Part shown: positions 8,855 through 17,089 of the stretch, in pieces
How the letters are laid out: every line of letters begins with the position of its first letter
How positions within the stretch are numbered: position 1 is the stretch's first letter
Notes under the pieces: generated by a model
The model's database searches: none
Seen by the model: only the letters and a program-made list of their open reading frames with translations
Told to the model about the DNA's origin: nothing
Translations under genes and position numbers: made by a program
DNA from: JACJWR01 sp964556255
GTDB lineage: Bacteria; Actinomycetota; Actinomycetes; S36-B12; UBA10799
Reading direction: 5' to 3'
Assembly (NCBI GenBank): GCA_964556255.1
Contig: CAZKVQ010000008.1
Span: forward strand, 1-64,000
Length of the DNA stretch: 64,000 nt

Positions 8855-8860
8855 TAGGGT
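8855..8860 (+). promoter_or_regulatory. Leaderless -10 hexamer for the TetR gene at 8867
   Basis: TAGGGT, 6 bases before ATG 8867, with no ribosome binding site in between. Confidence 0.55.
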
Positions 8861-8866
8861 GTCCGC

Positions 8867-9640
8867 ATGGGTACCGACGACGTCAGAGAGGCCGTGCTCG
8901 ATTCGGCCCGTGCTGCCTTCCATGCCAAGGGCTACCTGCGGACATCCGTGAAGGGGGTCGCCGCCGCCGCGGGTGTCGCCCCCGAGGTGGTCAGCCGCTA
9001 CTGGGGGTCCAAGGACACGCTGTTCGCGGCGGCCATGAAGCTGCCGTTCGATCCCGCGACTGCGGTGCCGCAGCTTGTCGCGCCGGGCCTGGAGGGAATG
9101 GGTGAGCGCCTGGTGCGACTCACCCTGGACACCCTGGGCGATGAGGAGAACCGGGAGGATCTCATCGCGCTGTTCCGGGCGGGAGCGTCCGGCGCCAAGG
9201 CGGCCCAGGGTCTCAAGGACTTCATGGAGCAGTCCGTGCTCGATCGGCTGGCCAGGACGATCGGGGTGCCGGACGCGCGGCTGCGAGTCGGCTTGATCTC
9301 CAGCTACCTGGTCGGAATCGCCATCAACCGGTACGTGACGCGGTTGGAGCCGATCGCGTCGATGCCGGAGGACGACCTGGTGCGGGTCGTGTCCCCCACC
9401 ATCCAGTCGCTGCTCGACCCGTCGACCCCGCTTCCGGGTTCACCCAAGAAGTCGAGCAGAAAGGGCTCCTCCGGCAGCCGGTCCGGCTCCGGACGGTCGA
9501 GTTCGACCAGTAGGTCCAAGTCGGGATCCAGCAGGTCGCGTTCGGGCAGCGCCGCGGCCAAGACCAAGAAGCAGGCTTCCGGGTCTTCCGGCTCCGGCGG
9601 TGACGCCGACTGGCCGTTGAGTTCGTCCTCGCCTTTCTGA
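8867..9640 (+). CDS. TetR-family transcriptional regulator with Ser/Arg/Lys-rich C-terminal tail
   Basis: Product of 257 residues. Residues 1-60 form the TetR DNA-binding domain (FHAKGYLRTSVKGVAAAAGV then YWGSKDTLFAAAM). Residues 60-190 form an all-helical ligand/dimer domain. The last 65 or so residues are low complexity, almost only Ser, Gly, Arg and Lys (for example GSRSGSGRSSSTSRSKSG), ending in an acidic/Ser stretch. Such a basic tail is not part of the family and could add non-specific DNA binding. The gene lies just upstream of proline dehydrogenase (18-base gap) and may regulate it, but no operator was found. Confidence 0.85.
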   Translation: MGTDDVREAVLDSARAAFHAKGYLRTSVKGVAAAAGVAPEVVSRYWGSKDTLFAAAMKLPFDPATAVPQLVAPGLEGMGERLVRLTLDTLGDEENREDLIALFRAGASGAKAAQGLKDFMEQSVLDRLARTIGVPDARLRVGLISSYLVGIAINRYVTRLEPIASMPEDDLVRVVSPTIQSLLDPSTPLPGSPKKSSRKGSSGSRSGSGRSSSTSRSKSGSSRSRSGSAAAKTKKQASGSSGSGGDADWPLSSSSPF

Positions 9641-9658
9641 GACGGGCGAGGACCCACG

Positions 9659-10588
9659 GTGTTACGCCAGATCCTGTTGACCGCTTCGCGCAGCGACAAC
9701 CTCAAGAAGTTGTCTGTCTCAGCGCCGGTCGCCCGCGACGTCGTCGGCCGTTTCGTGGCGGGTGAGGCGACCGGGGATGCCGTCCGTACCGTAGCCGGCC
9801 TGGCAGACACGGGGCTGCTGGCAACGGTGGACCACTTGGGGGAGGACACGACCGACCGGCATCATGCGGAGGCGGTCCGGGACGCCTACCTGGAGTTGTT
9901 GGCGGAACTGGTCCGGGCCGGACTTGCTGCCTCAGCGGAAGCCTCGGTGAAGCTCTCGGCCATCGGACAGTCGCTGCCCGGTGGCGGCCAACAGATCGCG
10001 ACCGAGAACGCGCACGCCATCTGTGCCGCGGCTTCGGCCGCGGGCACCTGCGTGACCTTGGACATGGAGGATCACACCACCATCGACTCCACTCTGGAGA
10101 CTCTCAGGATGCTGCGGGAGGATTTCCCCGAGACCGGCGCTGTGCTGCAGTCCTACCTGTTCCGCACCGAAGGGGACTGCCGGGACCTGGCGACTTCTGG
10201 TTCGCGGGTCCGGCTCGTGAAGGGCGCCTATGCCGAACCGGCCAGTGTTGCCTTCCAGAGCCGTGCGGAAGTCGACCTCAACTATGTCCGGTGCCTGAAA
10301 GTGTTGCTGGCAGGTGACGGCTACCCGATGGTGGCCACCCACGACCCGCGACTGATCGAGATCGCAGAGGCCCTGGCGGTTCGGGCAGGCCGATCGGCGG
10401 GGGAATACGAGTACCAGTTGCTGCTGGGAGTTCGACCCGACGAGCAGCGTCGCCTCAACGATCACGGCGAGCGGGTTCGGGTCTACGTGCCCTACGGGGC
10501 AGAGTGGTACGGGTACCTGGTCCGCCGGATGGCCGAGAAACCGGCGAATCTGGGGCTACTCCTGCGGTCGCTCACGAGTACGAAGTGA
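9659..10588 (+). CDS. Proline dehydrogenase (FAD-dependent)
   Basis: Oxidises proline to pyrroline-5-carboxylate with FAD. The 309-residue product is the short monofunctional form of a beta-alpha barrel. Visible family motifs are VKLSAIGQSL, TLDMEDHTTID, QSYLFRTEGD, RLVKGAYAEP (FAD-contacting Lys region), MVATHDPRLIE, EYQLLLGVR and YVPYGAEWYGYLVRRMAEKP (substrate-binding Tyr/Arg region). No P5C dehydrogenase gene accompanies it here, so the second catabolic step must be encoded elsewhere. Start GTG 9659 is weakly supported by GGCGAGG upstream. Confidence 0.92.
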   Translation: MLRQILLTASRSDNLKKLSVSAPVARDVVGRFVAGEATGDAVRTVAGLADTGLLATVDHLGEDTTDRHHAEAVRDAYLELLAELVRAGLAASAEASVKLSAIGQSLPGGGQQIATENAHAICAAASAAGTCVTLDMEDHTTIDSTLETLRMLREDFPETGAVLQSYLFRTEGDCRDLATSGSRVRLVKGAYAEPASVAFQSRAEVDLNYVRCLKVLLAGDGYPMVATHDPRLIEIAEALAVRAGRSAGEYEYQLLLGVRPDEQRRLNDHGERVRVYVPYGAEWYGYLVRRMAEKPANLGLLLRSLTSTK

Positions 10589-10601
10589 GACGCTGGTGTC
10601 C

Positions 10602-11423
10602 ATGACCGATGGATCGAGTGGCCGGTGCGTGGCCGTGGTGGGTGCCGGCGTGATGGGGGAAGCCCTGATCGCTGGCCTGGCGCGGGGGGATCGCGACGCC
10701 GATGAACTGCTGGTGAGCGATCAGTTCGCCAGTCGGGCCGAGGAGGTTGCGGCCAAATATCAGGCCGAGGCCGTGAGCAACGTGGTTGCTGCGACCCGGG
10801 CCCACACCATCGTGCTGGTGGTCAAGCCCCAGGACATGGCGAACGTGCTCAACGAGATCGGTCCGCACCTGCGACCGGATTCCCTGGTCGTCTCCCTGGC
10901 AGCCGGGATCACCACCAACTTCCTGGCCGACCGCCTCCCCGCGGGTCACGCCGTGGTGCGGGTCATGCCCAACACCCCCGCGCTGGTCGACGAGGGGATG
11001 GCCGCGATTGCCCCCGGCCCCACCTGCGATGACTCGCATGCCGCGGAGGCCACCAGGCTGCTGTCCTCTGTTGGGCGGGTGGTCACCGTGCCGGAGGCCT
11101 ACCTCGACGCCGTCACCGCGCTGTCCGGTTCCGGCCCGGCCTACATCTTCTACGTGGTGGAAGCGATGATCGAGGCCGGTGTGCTGCTCGGACTGCCCCG
11201 GGGAATGTCCACCGACCTGGTGGTGCAGACCCTGGTCGGCTCGGCGGCCATGCTGCGGGAAACCGGCGAGCACCCCTCGGTGCTTCGTGAGAACGTCAGT
11301 TCCCCGGCCGGCACCACCGTCGCGGCGCTTCGAGAACTCGACCGGCACATGGTGCGGGCAGCCTTCGTTTCGGCGATCGAGGCCGCCCGCGACCGGTCCG
11401 CCGAACTCGCGGGCGGAGCATGA
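10602..11423 (+). CDS. proC: Pyrroline-5-carboxylate reductase
   Basis: Last step of proline synthesis: reduces P5C with NAD(P)H. The 273-residue product has the Rossmann motif VVGAGVMGEALIAGL, VKPQDM, the RVMPNTPALV loop and the C-terminal dimer helix signature ALSGSGPAYIFYVVEAM followed by SSPAGTTVAALRELD. It directly follows proline dehydrogenase, which runs the reverse net reaction with FAD. Start is uncertain between GTG 10596 and ATG 10602; ATG was taken because neither has a clear ribosome binding site. Confidence 0.94.
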   Translation: MTDGSSGRCVAVVGAGVMGEALIAGLARGDRDADELLVSDQFASRAEEVAAKYQAEAVSNVVAATRAHTIVLVVKPQDMANVLNEIGPHLRPDSLVVSLAAGITTNFLADRLPAGHAVVRVMPNTPALVDEGMAAIAPGPTCDDSHAAEATRLLSSVGRVVTVPEAYLDAVTALSGSGPAYIFYVVEAMIEAGVLLGLPRGMSTDLVVQTLVGSAAMLRETGEHPSVLRENVSSPAGTTVAALRELDRHMVRAAFVSAIEAARDRSAELAGGA

Positions 11424-11445
11424 CTAGGCACGCCGGCGGACCTCG

Positions 11446-12642
11446 ATGACCGGCCGCGCCGCGTTCGTCTGGGACGACGAACTGCGTCACTACGACTTCG
11501 GTCCGGGCCATCCGCTGGCACCTGTCCGGGTGCAACTTGCCTACCGGCTCATCCGGGACTTCAAACTGCTCGACAACGACGACGTCGATCTGTTGGCCCC
11601 GTCGCCGTCCGCTGACGTCGTCGATCTGCTGAGGGTGCACGATCCTGCATTCATCACCGCAGTGATGGCTGCCTCGGCCGATCCGGGGGCAGCCGACCCC
11701 TCCTTCGGCCTGGGCACCGAGGATGTGCCGGCGTTCGCCGGGATGCATGACGCCTCGCGCCACGTCTGCGGGGCGACGATGACGGCTGCTGCGGCCATCG
11801 CGGACGGTGGCTATGACCACGCGGTGAACGTGGCGGGCGGGTTGCACCATTCCGGGCCGCGGGCGGCTAGCGGCTTCTGCGTGTACAACGACATCGGCGT
11901 GGCGATCTCCTGGCTGCTGGAGCAGGGGTACGAGCGGATCGCCTACGTCGACGTCGACGCCCATCACGGTGACGGTGTGCAGGCGATCTTCTGGGACGAG
12001 CCAAGGGTGATGACGATCTCACTGCACGAGACCGGAAGGACCCTCTTCCCGGGTTCCGGGTTCCCGGAGGAGACCGGAGGACCGGGGGCGCTCGGTGCCT
12101 CGGTGAACGTGGCGCTGCCGCCCGGTATTGGGGACGTGGAGTGGCTGCGGGCCTTCGAGGCCGTCGTGCCAGAGGTGTTGGAAGCCTTCAATCCGCAGAT
12201 CCTCGTAACCCAGCAGGGGTGTGACAGCCACACCGAGGATCCGTTGGCCCACCTGGCGCTGACGATCGACGGTCAGCGCCGCACCTACGAGTTGCTGCAC
12301 GAATTCGCCCATCGGTATGCCGACGGCAAGTGGTTGGCGGTGGGCGGAGGCGGCTACGAGTGGTTGGAGGTAGTGCCGCGGGCCTGGACGCACCTGTCGG
12401 CAATCGCCTTCGGCACTCCGATCCCGAATGAGACCGAGGTCCCCGAGGCTTACGTGGAGTTCGTCCACCGCGCGCTGGGCCGCCCCACACCTGGCCGGAT
12501 GACCGACGGCCGCACGATTCCCGAGGTGTGCTGGGATGCCCGCCTCAACCCGGAGGATCCCGTGGACCGGGCCATCCTGACCACCCGCCGGGCGACTTTC
12601 CCGCTCTTGGGCATCGACTTGGACGACTGGCACGGCATGTGA
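11446..12642 (+). CDS. acuC: AcuC-like histone deacetylase family protein
   Basis: Zinc-dependent deacetylase of the arginase/deacetylase fold, probably acting on acetyl-lysine in proteins such as acetyl-CoA synthetase. The 398-residue product carries the His-His catalytic pair (GGLHHSGPRAASGFCVYND), metal ligands in YVDVDAHHGDGVQ, the second Asp in QGCDSHTEDPLAHL, and the Tyr loop GGGGYEW. Residues beyond 330 form an extension with less conservation. It follows proC by 22 bases and may be in the same transcript. The gene symbol rests on similarity to Bacillus AcuC; the natural substrate is not shown by the sequence. Confidence 0.87.
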   Translation: MTGRAAFVWDDELRHYDFGPGHPLAPVRVQLAYRLIRDFKLLDNDDVDLLAPSPSADVVDLLRVHDPAFITAVMAASADPGAADPSFGLGTEDVPAFAGMHDASRHVCGATMTAAAAIADGGYDHAVNVAGGLHHSGPRAASGFCVYNDIGVAISWLLEQGYERIAYVDVDAHHGDGVQAIFWDEPRVMTISLHETGRTLFPGSGFPEETGGPGALGASVNVALPPGIGDVEWLRAFEAVVPEVLEAFNPQILVTQQGCDSHTEDPLAHLALTIDGQRRTYELLHEFAHRYADGKWLAVGGGGYEWLEVVPRAWTHLSAIAFGTPIPNETEVPEAYVEFVHRALGRPTPGRMTDGRTIPEVCWDARLNPEDPVDRAILTTRRATFPLLGIDLDDWHGM

Positions 12643-12696
12643 GCCGATGGTGGCGCACCGCGGAGTGCTGAGCGCCGGCATCGGTATCGCCCGAAG

Positions 12697-12731
12697 GTGC
12701 CAGTCTGGTGCCCGAAAGTGCCAAATGGCAC
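12697..12731. promoter_or_regulatory. GTGCC direct repeats and GTGCCA/TGGCAC palindrome upstream of the HTH gene
   Basis: GTGCC occurs at 12697, 12708 and 12718, spaced 11 and 10 bases, which is one helical turn. The last copy is half of an inverted repeat, GTGCCA-AA-TGGCAC (12718-12731). The array sits 99-133 bases before the start of the small HTH gene, in otherwise non-coding sequence. It looks like a cooperative regulator-binding site; the binder is unknown. Confidence 0.45.
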
Positions 12732-12829
12732 AAAGTGCGCGCATCGACTCCGCAGCCTCACTAGGGTTGCGACGCAGCCGTGGTGGAGGGGAAGCCGTTG
12801 CGGGGCGCAGACTCGAAAGCTGGATATCG

Positions 12830-13039
12830 ATGGCGTCGGACGACACCGAGCAGGCGTTGGAGCAGGTCAGGTTCTTGACCGTGGCCGAGGTCGCGCAGAT
12901 CATGCGCGTGTCCAAGATGACCGTCTACCGGTTGGTACACGCGGGTGATCTTCCGGCCGTTCGTGTGGGGCGCTCCTTTCGGGTGCCGGAGAAGGCCGTC
13001 CACGACTATTTGCGGCGTTCTTTCACCGCGGCCGGCTGA
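12830..13039 (+). CDS. Excisionase-type helix-turn-helix DNA-binding protein
   Basis: Product of 69 residues consisting of one winged-HTH domain of the MerR/excisionase type: FLTVAEVAQIMRVSKMTVYR, then the wing with LPAVRVGRSFRVPEKAV and YLRRS. It is a close match to the small HTH protein found between proC and the bS22 gene in many actinobacteria (Rv0500A-like, from memory), where it acts as a chromosomal regulator rather than a phage excisionase. Start ATG 12830 is chosen because upstream residues in the frame are Arg-rich, non-conserved and run through the GTGCC repeats. Confidence 0.85.
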   Translation: MASDDTEQALEQVRFLTVAEVAQIMRVSKMTVYRLVHAGDLPAVRVGRSFRVPEKAVHDYLRRSFTAAG

Positions 13040-13101
13040 TCCGCCGGCGATCCAGCATGACTCGCCACCCCTCCGGCGACCCACGCACGGCGTCAGCCCC
13101 G

Positions 13102-13107
13102 TAGTCT
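13102..13107 (+). promoter_or_regulatory. Candidate -10 hexamer for the bS22 gene
   Basis: TAGTCT about 45 bases upstream of the bS22 GTG start. A GAAGGG sequence lies 12 bases before the start. No clear -35 box was seen. Confidence 0.3.
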
Positions 13108-13151
13108 TTGGGGGTCGGAAGTGCTGGATCTGTTGAAGGGCTGAATTCTCC

Positions 13152-13250
13152 GTGGGTTCCGTTGTCAAGAAGCGCCGCAAGCGTATGGCGAAGAAGAAGC
13201 ACCGCAAACTGCTGCGCAAGACCAGGGTCCAGCGCCGTAACAAGAAGTAG
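13152..13250 (+). CDS. 30S ribosomal protein bS22 (AURKAIP1/COX24 domain)
   Basis: Tiny, extremely basic protein of 32 residues, starting GSVVKKRRKRMAKKKHRK and ending RVQRRNKK. This matches the actinobacterial AURKAIP1/COX24-domain peptide identified as the extra small-subunit protein bS22 in mycobacterial ribosomes. More than half of the residues are Lys or Arg, as expected for a peptide buried in rRNA. It sits between the HTH gene and the epimerase, the same position as in mycobacteria. GTG 13152 gives the conserved N-terminus. Its size makes it easily missed by gene callers. Confidence 0.88.
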   Translation: MGSVVKKRRKRMAKKKHRKLLRKTRVQRRNKK

Positions 13251-13317
13251 TCGTAAGGTCCGGCGCCGAACCTCGCCGGCTGTCACGTGGTCCACCACCG
13301 AATAAGGGGTAGCGACG

Positions 13318-14352
13318 ATGTCACGAGTGGTGCTTGTCACCGGGGTCTCCCGCCATCTGGGCGGCCGCATGGCGCGAATCCTGACCGCCGAGCCCGGGGT
13401 CTCCCGGGTGATCGGCGTGGACGTCATCCCACCGCGGGAGGACATCGGCGGCGCGGAATTCGTCCGGGCGGATATCCGTAACCCGATCATTGCCAAGGTC
13501 ATCCGGGCGGCCAGCGTCGACACCGTGGTTCACATGGGTGTCATCGCGACCCCGGTGCAGGCCGGTGGCCGGATGTCGATGAAGGAAATCAACGTCATCG
13601 GCACGATGCAGTTGCTCGCGGCCTGCCAGAAGGCGCCGACGCTGCGCAAGCTCGTAGTGAAGTCGACCACCGCCGTCTACGGCGCCGGTCCCAAGGATCC
13701 GGCGATGTTCACCGAGGAGATGGAGCCGAGGCACGCGCCGTCCTCGGGTTGGGCCAAGGACTCCATGGAGGTGGGCGGCTATGTCCGCGGCTTCGCCCGC
13801 CGCCGACCCGACGTGCTCGTGACCAAACTGCGGTTCGCCAACTTCCTCGGACCCACCGTCGACACCCCGATGGCCGCATACTTCTCGTTGCCGGTGATCC
13901 CGACGGTGCTCGGGTACGACGCCAGGCTGCAGTTCATCCATGAGGATGACGGGTTGGAGGCGCTGCGGATGGTGACCTCCGAGGATCATCCCGGCACGTT
14001 CAACATCGCCGGCGATGGCGTCCTGCTGCTGTCCCAGGCCGCCCGCCGCGCCGGGCGTCCGATCTGGCCGATCGCCCGGCCGATGGTGCCGTTCGTGGGG
14101 GCGATGGTGCGCCGCGCCGGATTGGCGGACTTCTCACCGGAGCAGGTGCGCTTCCTCACCTACGGTCGGGGCGTCGATACCTCCCGGATGCGTGACGTGT
14201 TGGGCTTCTTCCCACAACACACAACGGTCGAGACGTTCGACGAGTTCGTGCGCGCGCGAGATCTCAACCGAGTGTTGCCGCCGGAACGGGTGGAGTCGGT
14301 GGAGAATCGGATCGTGAGCCTGTTCGCAGGAAAGGGTGCCGTCAATGCCTAA
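13318..14352 (+). CDS. NAD-dependent epimerase/dehydratase (extended SDR)
   Basis: Product of 344 residues of the extended short-chain dehydrogenase family. The N-terminal Rossmann motif is VTGVSRHLGGRMARIL, followed by VDVIPP and VVHMGV. The expected catalytic Tyr region reads SSGWAKDSME, so the usual YxxxK pair is not obvious. The protein therefore may bind NAD and sugar nucleotide without classical epimerase chemistry. It resembles the GalE-like protein next to bS22 in mycobacteria (Rv0501-like, from memory). AAGGGG is 8 bases before ATG 13318. Its end overlaps the acyltransferase gene by 8 bases, suggesting coupled translation. Confidence 0.83.
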   Translation: MSRVVLVTGVSRHLGGRMARILTAEPGVSRVIGVDVIPPREDIGGAEFVRADIRNPIIAKVIRAASVDTVVHMGVIATPVQAGGRMSMKEINVIGTMQLLAACQKAPTLRKLVVKSTTAVYGAGPKDPAMFTEEMEPRHAPSSGWAKDSMEVGGYVRGFARRRPDVLVTKLRFANFLGPTVDTPMAAYFSLPVIPTVLGYDARLQFIHEDDGLEALRMVTSEDHPGTFNIAGDGVLLLSQAARRAGRPIWPIARPMVPFVGAMVRRAGLADFSPEQVRFLTYGRGVDTSRMRDVLGFFPQHTTVETFDEFVRARDLNRVLPPERVESVENRIVSLFAGKGAVNA

Positions 14353-15319
14353 TGCGCGAGTCATCCCGATCGACGGCGACGATCGCGGTCCCGACCGCCG
14401 ACGGCGGGGCGGAGAATCCGCGTTACCGGTGGACGAGGCGGATGTGTTCCTGAGCCCCGACGAGTACGGCGACGAAGGTGTCGGGTTCGCGGAGCGGGTC
14501 AGTGATGCGTTGGCGTTCCTGCGCCGCCGCATCACCGGCGAGTACTTCGTGGACGACTTCGGCTTCGACCCCGAACTCACCGACCGGGTGCTGCTGGCGC
14601 CGGCACGCCCGTTGTACTCCAAGTACTTCCGGGTGGAGACCCGTGGTCTGGAGAACGTGCCCGACAGCGGTGGTGCGCTGGTGGTGGCCAACCATTCCGG
14701 CACGATCGCGCTGGACGCCGTGATGACGCAGCTGGCCCTGCTCGACCACCATCCCGCGCATCGGCACCTGCGCATGCTGGGCGCCAACCTGGTGTTCTCC
14801 ACCCCGTTCGTCGGCGAACTCTCGCGGAAGGGCGGCAACACCCTCGCCTGCGCACCAGATGCGGAGCGCCTGCTCTCCAGCGGCGAACTGGTAGGGGTTT
14901 GGCCCGAGGGCTACAAGGGCATCGGCAAGCCCTACAGCGAGCGCTACAAACTGCAGCGGTTCGGTCGCGGCGGTTTCGTCGCCGCTGCGCTGCGCACGAA
15001 GACACCGATCGTCCCGTGCGCCATCGTCGGCGCCGAGGAGATCTACCCGATCATCGGGAATTCCAAGGTCATCGCCCGCATGCTGGGCGTGCCGTACTTC
15101 CCGCTCACCCCGACGTTCCCGTGGCTGGGACCGCTCGGCCTGATCCCGATGCCCTCGAAGTGGATCATCGAGTTCGGCGAGCCGATCAGGACCGACGATT
15201 TCCCCCATGGCGCGGCCGACGACCCCATGTTGGTCTTCAATCTGACCGATCAGGTGCGCGAGAACATCCAGCAGACGCTGTACCGGCTACTGGTGCAACG
15301 GCGCTCCGTCTTCCGGTAG
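14345..15319 (+). CDS. Lysophospholipid acyltransferase family protein (PlsC-like)
   Basis: Likely transfers an acyl chain to a lysophospholipid or glycolipid at the inner face of the membrane. The 324-residue product has block I NHSGTIALD (catalytic His; the Asp is six residues away rather than the classical four) and block III VWPEGYKGIG, followed by a basic stretch and VPCAIVGAEE. The first 75 residues are charged and not part of the domain. It overlaps the epimerase gene and precedes an acyl-CoA ligase, consistent with a lipid-related set. ATG 14345 was chosen over a GTG at 14336. Confidence 0.83.
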   Translation: MPNARVIPIDGDDRGPDRRRRGGESALPVDEADVFLSPDEYGDEGVGFAERVSDALAFLRRRITGEYFVDDFGFDPELTDRVLLAPARPLYSKYFRVETRGLENVPDSGGALVVANHSGTIALDAVMTQLALLDHHPAHRHLRMLGANLVFSTPFVGELSRKGGNTLACAPDAERLLSSGELVGVWPEGYKGIGKPYSERYKLQRFGRGGFVAAALRTKTPIVPCAIVGAEEIYPIIGNSKVIARMLGVPYFPLTPTFPWLGPLGLIPMPSKWIIEFGEPIRTDDFPHGAADDPMLVFNLTDQVRENIQQTLYRLLVQRRSVFR

Positions 15320-15348
15320 GTCCGCAGTCGGCTGTTGCGGGCCTGTGC

Positions 15349-15354
15349 GAGACT
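15349..15354 (+). promoter_or_regulatory. Weak leaderless -10 candidate for the acyl-CoA ligase
   Basis: GAGACT, 7 bases before GTG 15362. It departs from the TAnnnT pattern at its first base. Confidence 0.3.
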
Positions 15355-15361
15355 TCTGGCT

Positions 15362-16858
15362 GTGGGAGCCAACCTCGCCGATCTCGTCACCGAATCGGCC
15401 GCGCGCACGCCGGGCGCGCCCGCCATCATCTGCGCTGATCGCACCACCTCCTGGTCTGAGCTGGAGCACCTCGTGCGGGCCGTCGCCGGGGGTCTGCGGG
15501 AACGCGGTCTGGAGCGCGGAGCGCGGGTCGGGATCCTGCTCTCGAACAGCCTGGAATTCGTCACCTCGTATTTCGGGGTGCTGCGCGCCGGCCTCGTAGC
15601 GGTCCCGATCAACAGCGGCTACACGCCGTTCGAGGTCACCTACCACCTGGAGCAGTCCGGGGCCGAGTTGCTGATCGCGGACGCGTCGACTGTGACGACT
15701 GCCCGCGAGGCCGCGGGTTCGGTCCCCATTATCACCGTCGGCACCGAGGATTGGCGACGGTTGATGGTCGGCAAGACCCCGCCGCCGCTGCTCGATACCG
15801 ACCCTGAGGAACTGGCAGTTCTCATGTTCACCTCGGGGACCTCTGGGCGGCCGAAGGGCGCCATGCTCAGCCACCGGGCACTGGGCGCGAACCTCGACCA
15901 GACAACAGCGTTGGACAACCCGCCGGCGCTGCTGCCCGAGGATGTCCTGCTGCTGATCCTGCCGCTGTTCCACGTCTATGCACTCAATGGTGGTCTCGGC
16001 CTGCTCGCCAAGGTGGGCGCCACCGCCGTCCTCACCGACCGATTCGATCCACAACTCACGTTGGACATGGTGCGCAAGTACCACGTCTCGGTGGTTGCCA
16101 CCGCCCCGCCCGTTTACCAGGCGTGGCTTGAGGTCGACGGCCTGGCGGATCGTCTCGCGGGGGTCCGACTGCTGGTGTCCGGCGCGGCCCCGCTGAGTGA
16201 GCAGGTGCTGGGGGCCTTCACCGAGGCGGCCGGAAAGCCCGTGTGGGAGGGCTATGGAATGACCGAGGCCAGCCCCGTCATCACCTCGACCCTGGTCACC
16301 GGTGAGCCGCGGCCGGGTTCGGTGGGCGCGCCGCTGCCAGGGGTGGAACTCAAGCTGGTCGATGAGGGCGGCGGCGAAGTCGATGAGGGCGATCCCGGCG
16401 AGGTCGTGATCCGGGGGGCGAACCTCTTCTCGGGCTACTGGCCCGACGGCGACGACGGCCCCGACGACCAGGGGTGGTGGGCTACCTCCGACGTCGGCAT
16501 CCTCGACCAACTCGGGGAGTTGCGCCTGGTCGACCGACGGAACGACCTGATCATCGTCAGTGGGTTCAACGTCTACCCGCGCGAAGTCGAGGAGATCATC
16601 GCGCGGCTGCCGGGCGTTACCGAGGTGGCCGTGATGGGCACTGAGCACCCGTATACCGGCGAGACGGTGAAAGCCCTGGTGGTGGCCAGCGAGGACGTGA
16701 CCAGTGACGCCGTGATCGAGTTCTGCCAGACCCGACTTGCGCGGTTCAAGTGCCCGACGGTGGTGGAGTTCGTGGCCACGCTTCCCCATTCCGGTACCGG
16801 CAAGATCTCCAAGGGTGCCTTGCGGGACGTCGCTCGGCAGGTGCGCCAGACGCCGTGA
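15362..16858 (+). CDS. AMP-dependent synthetase/ligase, probable fatty acyl-CoA ligase
   Basis: Activates a carboxylic acid, probably a fatty acid, to its adenylate and CoA ester. The 498-residue product has the P-loop FTSGTSGRPKGAMLSH, the PLFHVYALNGG region, the adenine-binding GYGMTEASPV, the hinge DRRNDLIIVSGFNVYPREVE and the catalytic Lys in the C-terminal GTGKISKGALR. The length is typical of short class-I ligases. It lies after the acyltransferase, and its stop overlaps the start of the glutaredoxin-like gene (GTGA). The exact chain specificity is not visible. Confidence 0.87.
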   Translation: MGANLADLVTESAARTPGAPAIICADRTTSWSELEHLVRAVAGGLRERGLERGARVGILLSNSLEFVTSYFGVLRAGLVAVPINSGYTPFEVTYHLEQSGAELLIADASTVTTAREAAGSVPIITVGTEDWRRLMVGKTPPPLLDTDPEELAVLMFTSGTSGRPKGAMLSHRALGANLDQTTALDNPPALLPEDVLLLILPLFHVYALNGGLGLLAKVGATAVLTDRFDPQLTLDMVRKYHVSVVATAPPVYQAWLEVDGLADRLAGVRLLVSGAAPLSEQVLGAFTEAAGKPVWEGYGMTEASPVITSTLVTGEPRPGSVGAPLPGVELKLVDEGGGEVDEGDPGEVVIRGANLFSGYWPDGDDGPDDQGWWATSDVGILDQLGELRLVDRRNDLIIVSGFNVYPREVEEIIARLPGVTEVAVMGTEHPYTGETVKALVVASEDVTSDAVIEFCQTRLARFKCPTVVEFVATLPHSGTGKISKGALRDVARQVRQTP

Positions 16859-17076
16859 GGGTCACCCTGATAGGCAAGCCCGACTGCCACCTGTGTGACG
16901 ACGCACGCCTGGTAGTCGAGGCCGTCTGCCCGGAGGGCTTCGAAGAGATTTCGGTATTCGATGACCCGTCGTTGTTCGATGCCTACGCCGAACTGATCCC
17001 GGTGGTGCTGGTCGATGGCAGGCAGGTGGCCCACTGGCGGATCACGCGGGCGGAGCTTCGCGCCGCCCTGGCCTGA
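16855..17076 (+). CDS. Glutaredoxin-like protein (DUF836 type)
   Basis: Product of 73 residues with a thioredoxin fold. The redox motif is CHLC in IGKPDCHLCDDAR near residue 10, and a cis-Pro precedes VVLVDG. Small single-domain proteins of this type usually act as thiol-disulfide exchange partners, with no defined substrate. In other actinobacteria a homologue sits just before hemA (Rv0508-like, from memory), as here. GTG 16855 overlaps the ligase stop; the longer reading of the frame overlaps the ligase gene and is not conserved. Confidence 0.8.
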   Translation: MRVTLIGKPDCHLCDDARLVVEAVCPEGFEEISVFDDPSLFDAYAELIPVVLVDGRQVAHWRITRAELRAALA

Positions 17077-17089
17077 TCAGCACGCCACC

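Noticed and set aside
12830..13039. Phage or plasmid excisionase, hence a mobile element
   Set aside because: The HTH type is shared with excisionases, but there is no integrase, attachment site or phage gene nearby. The position next to bS22 is the conserved chromosomal one.
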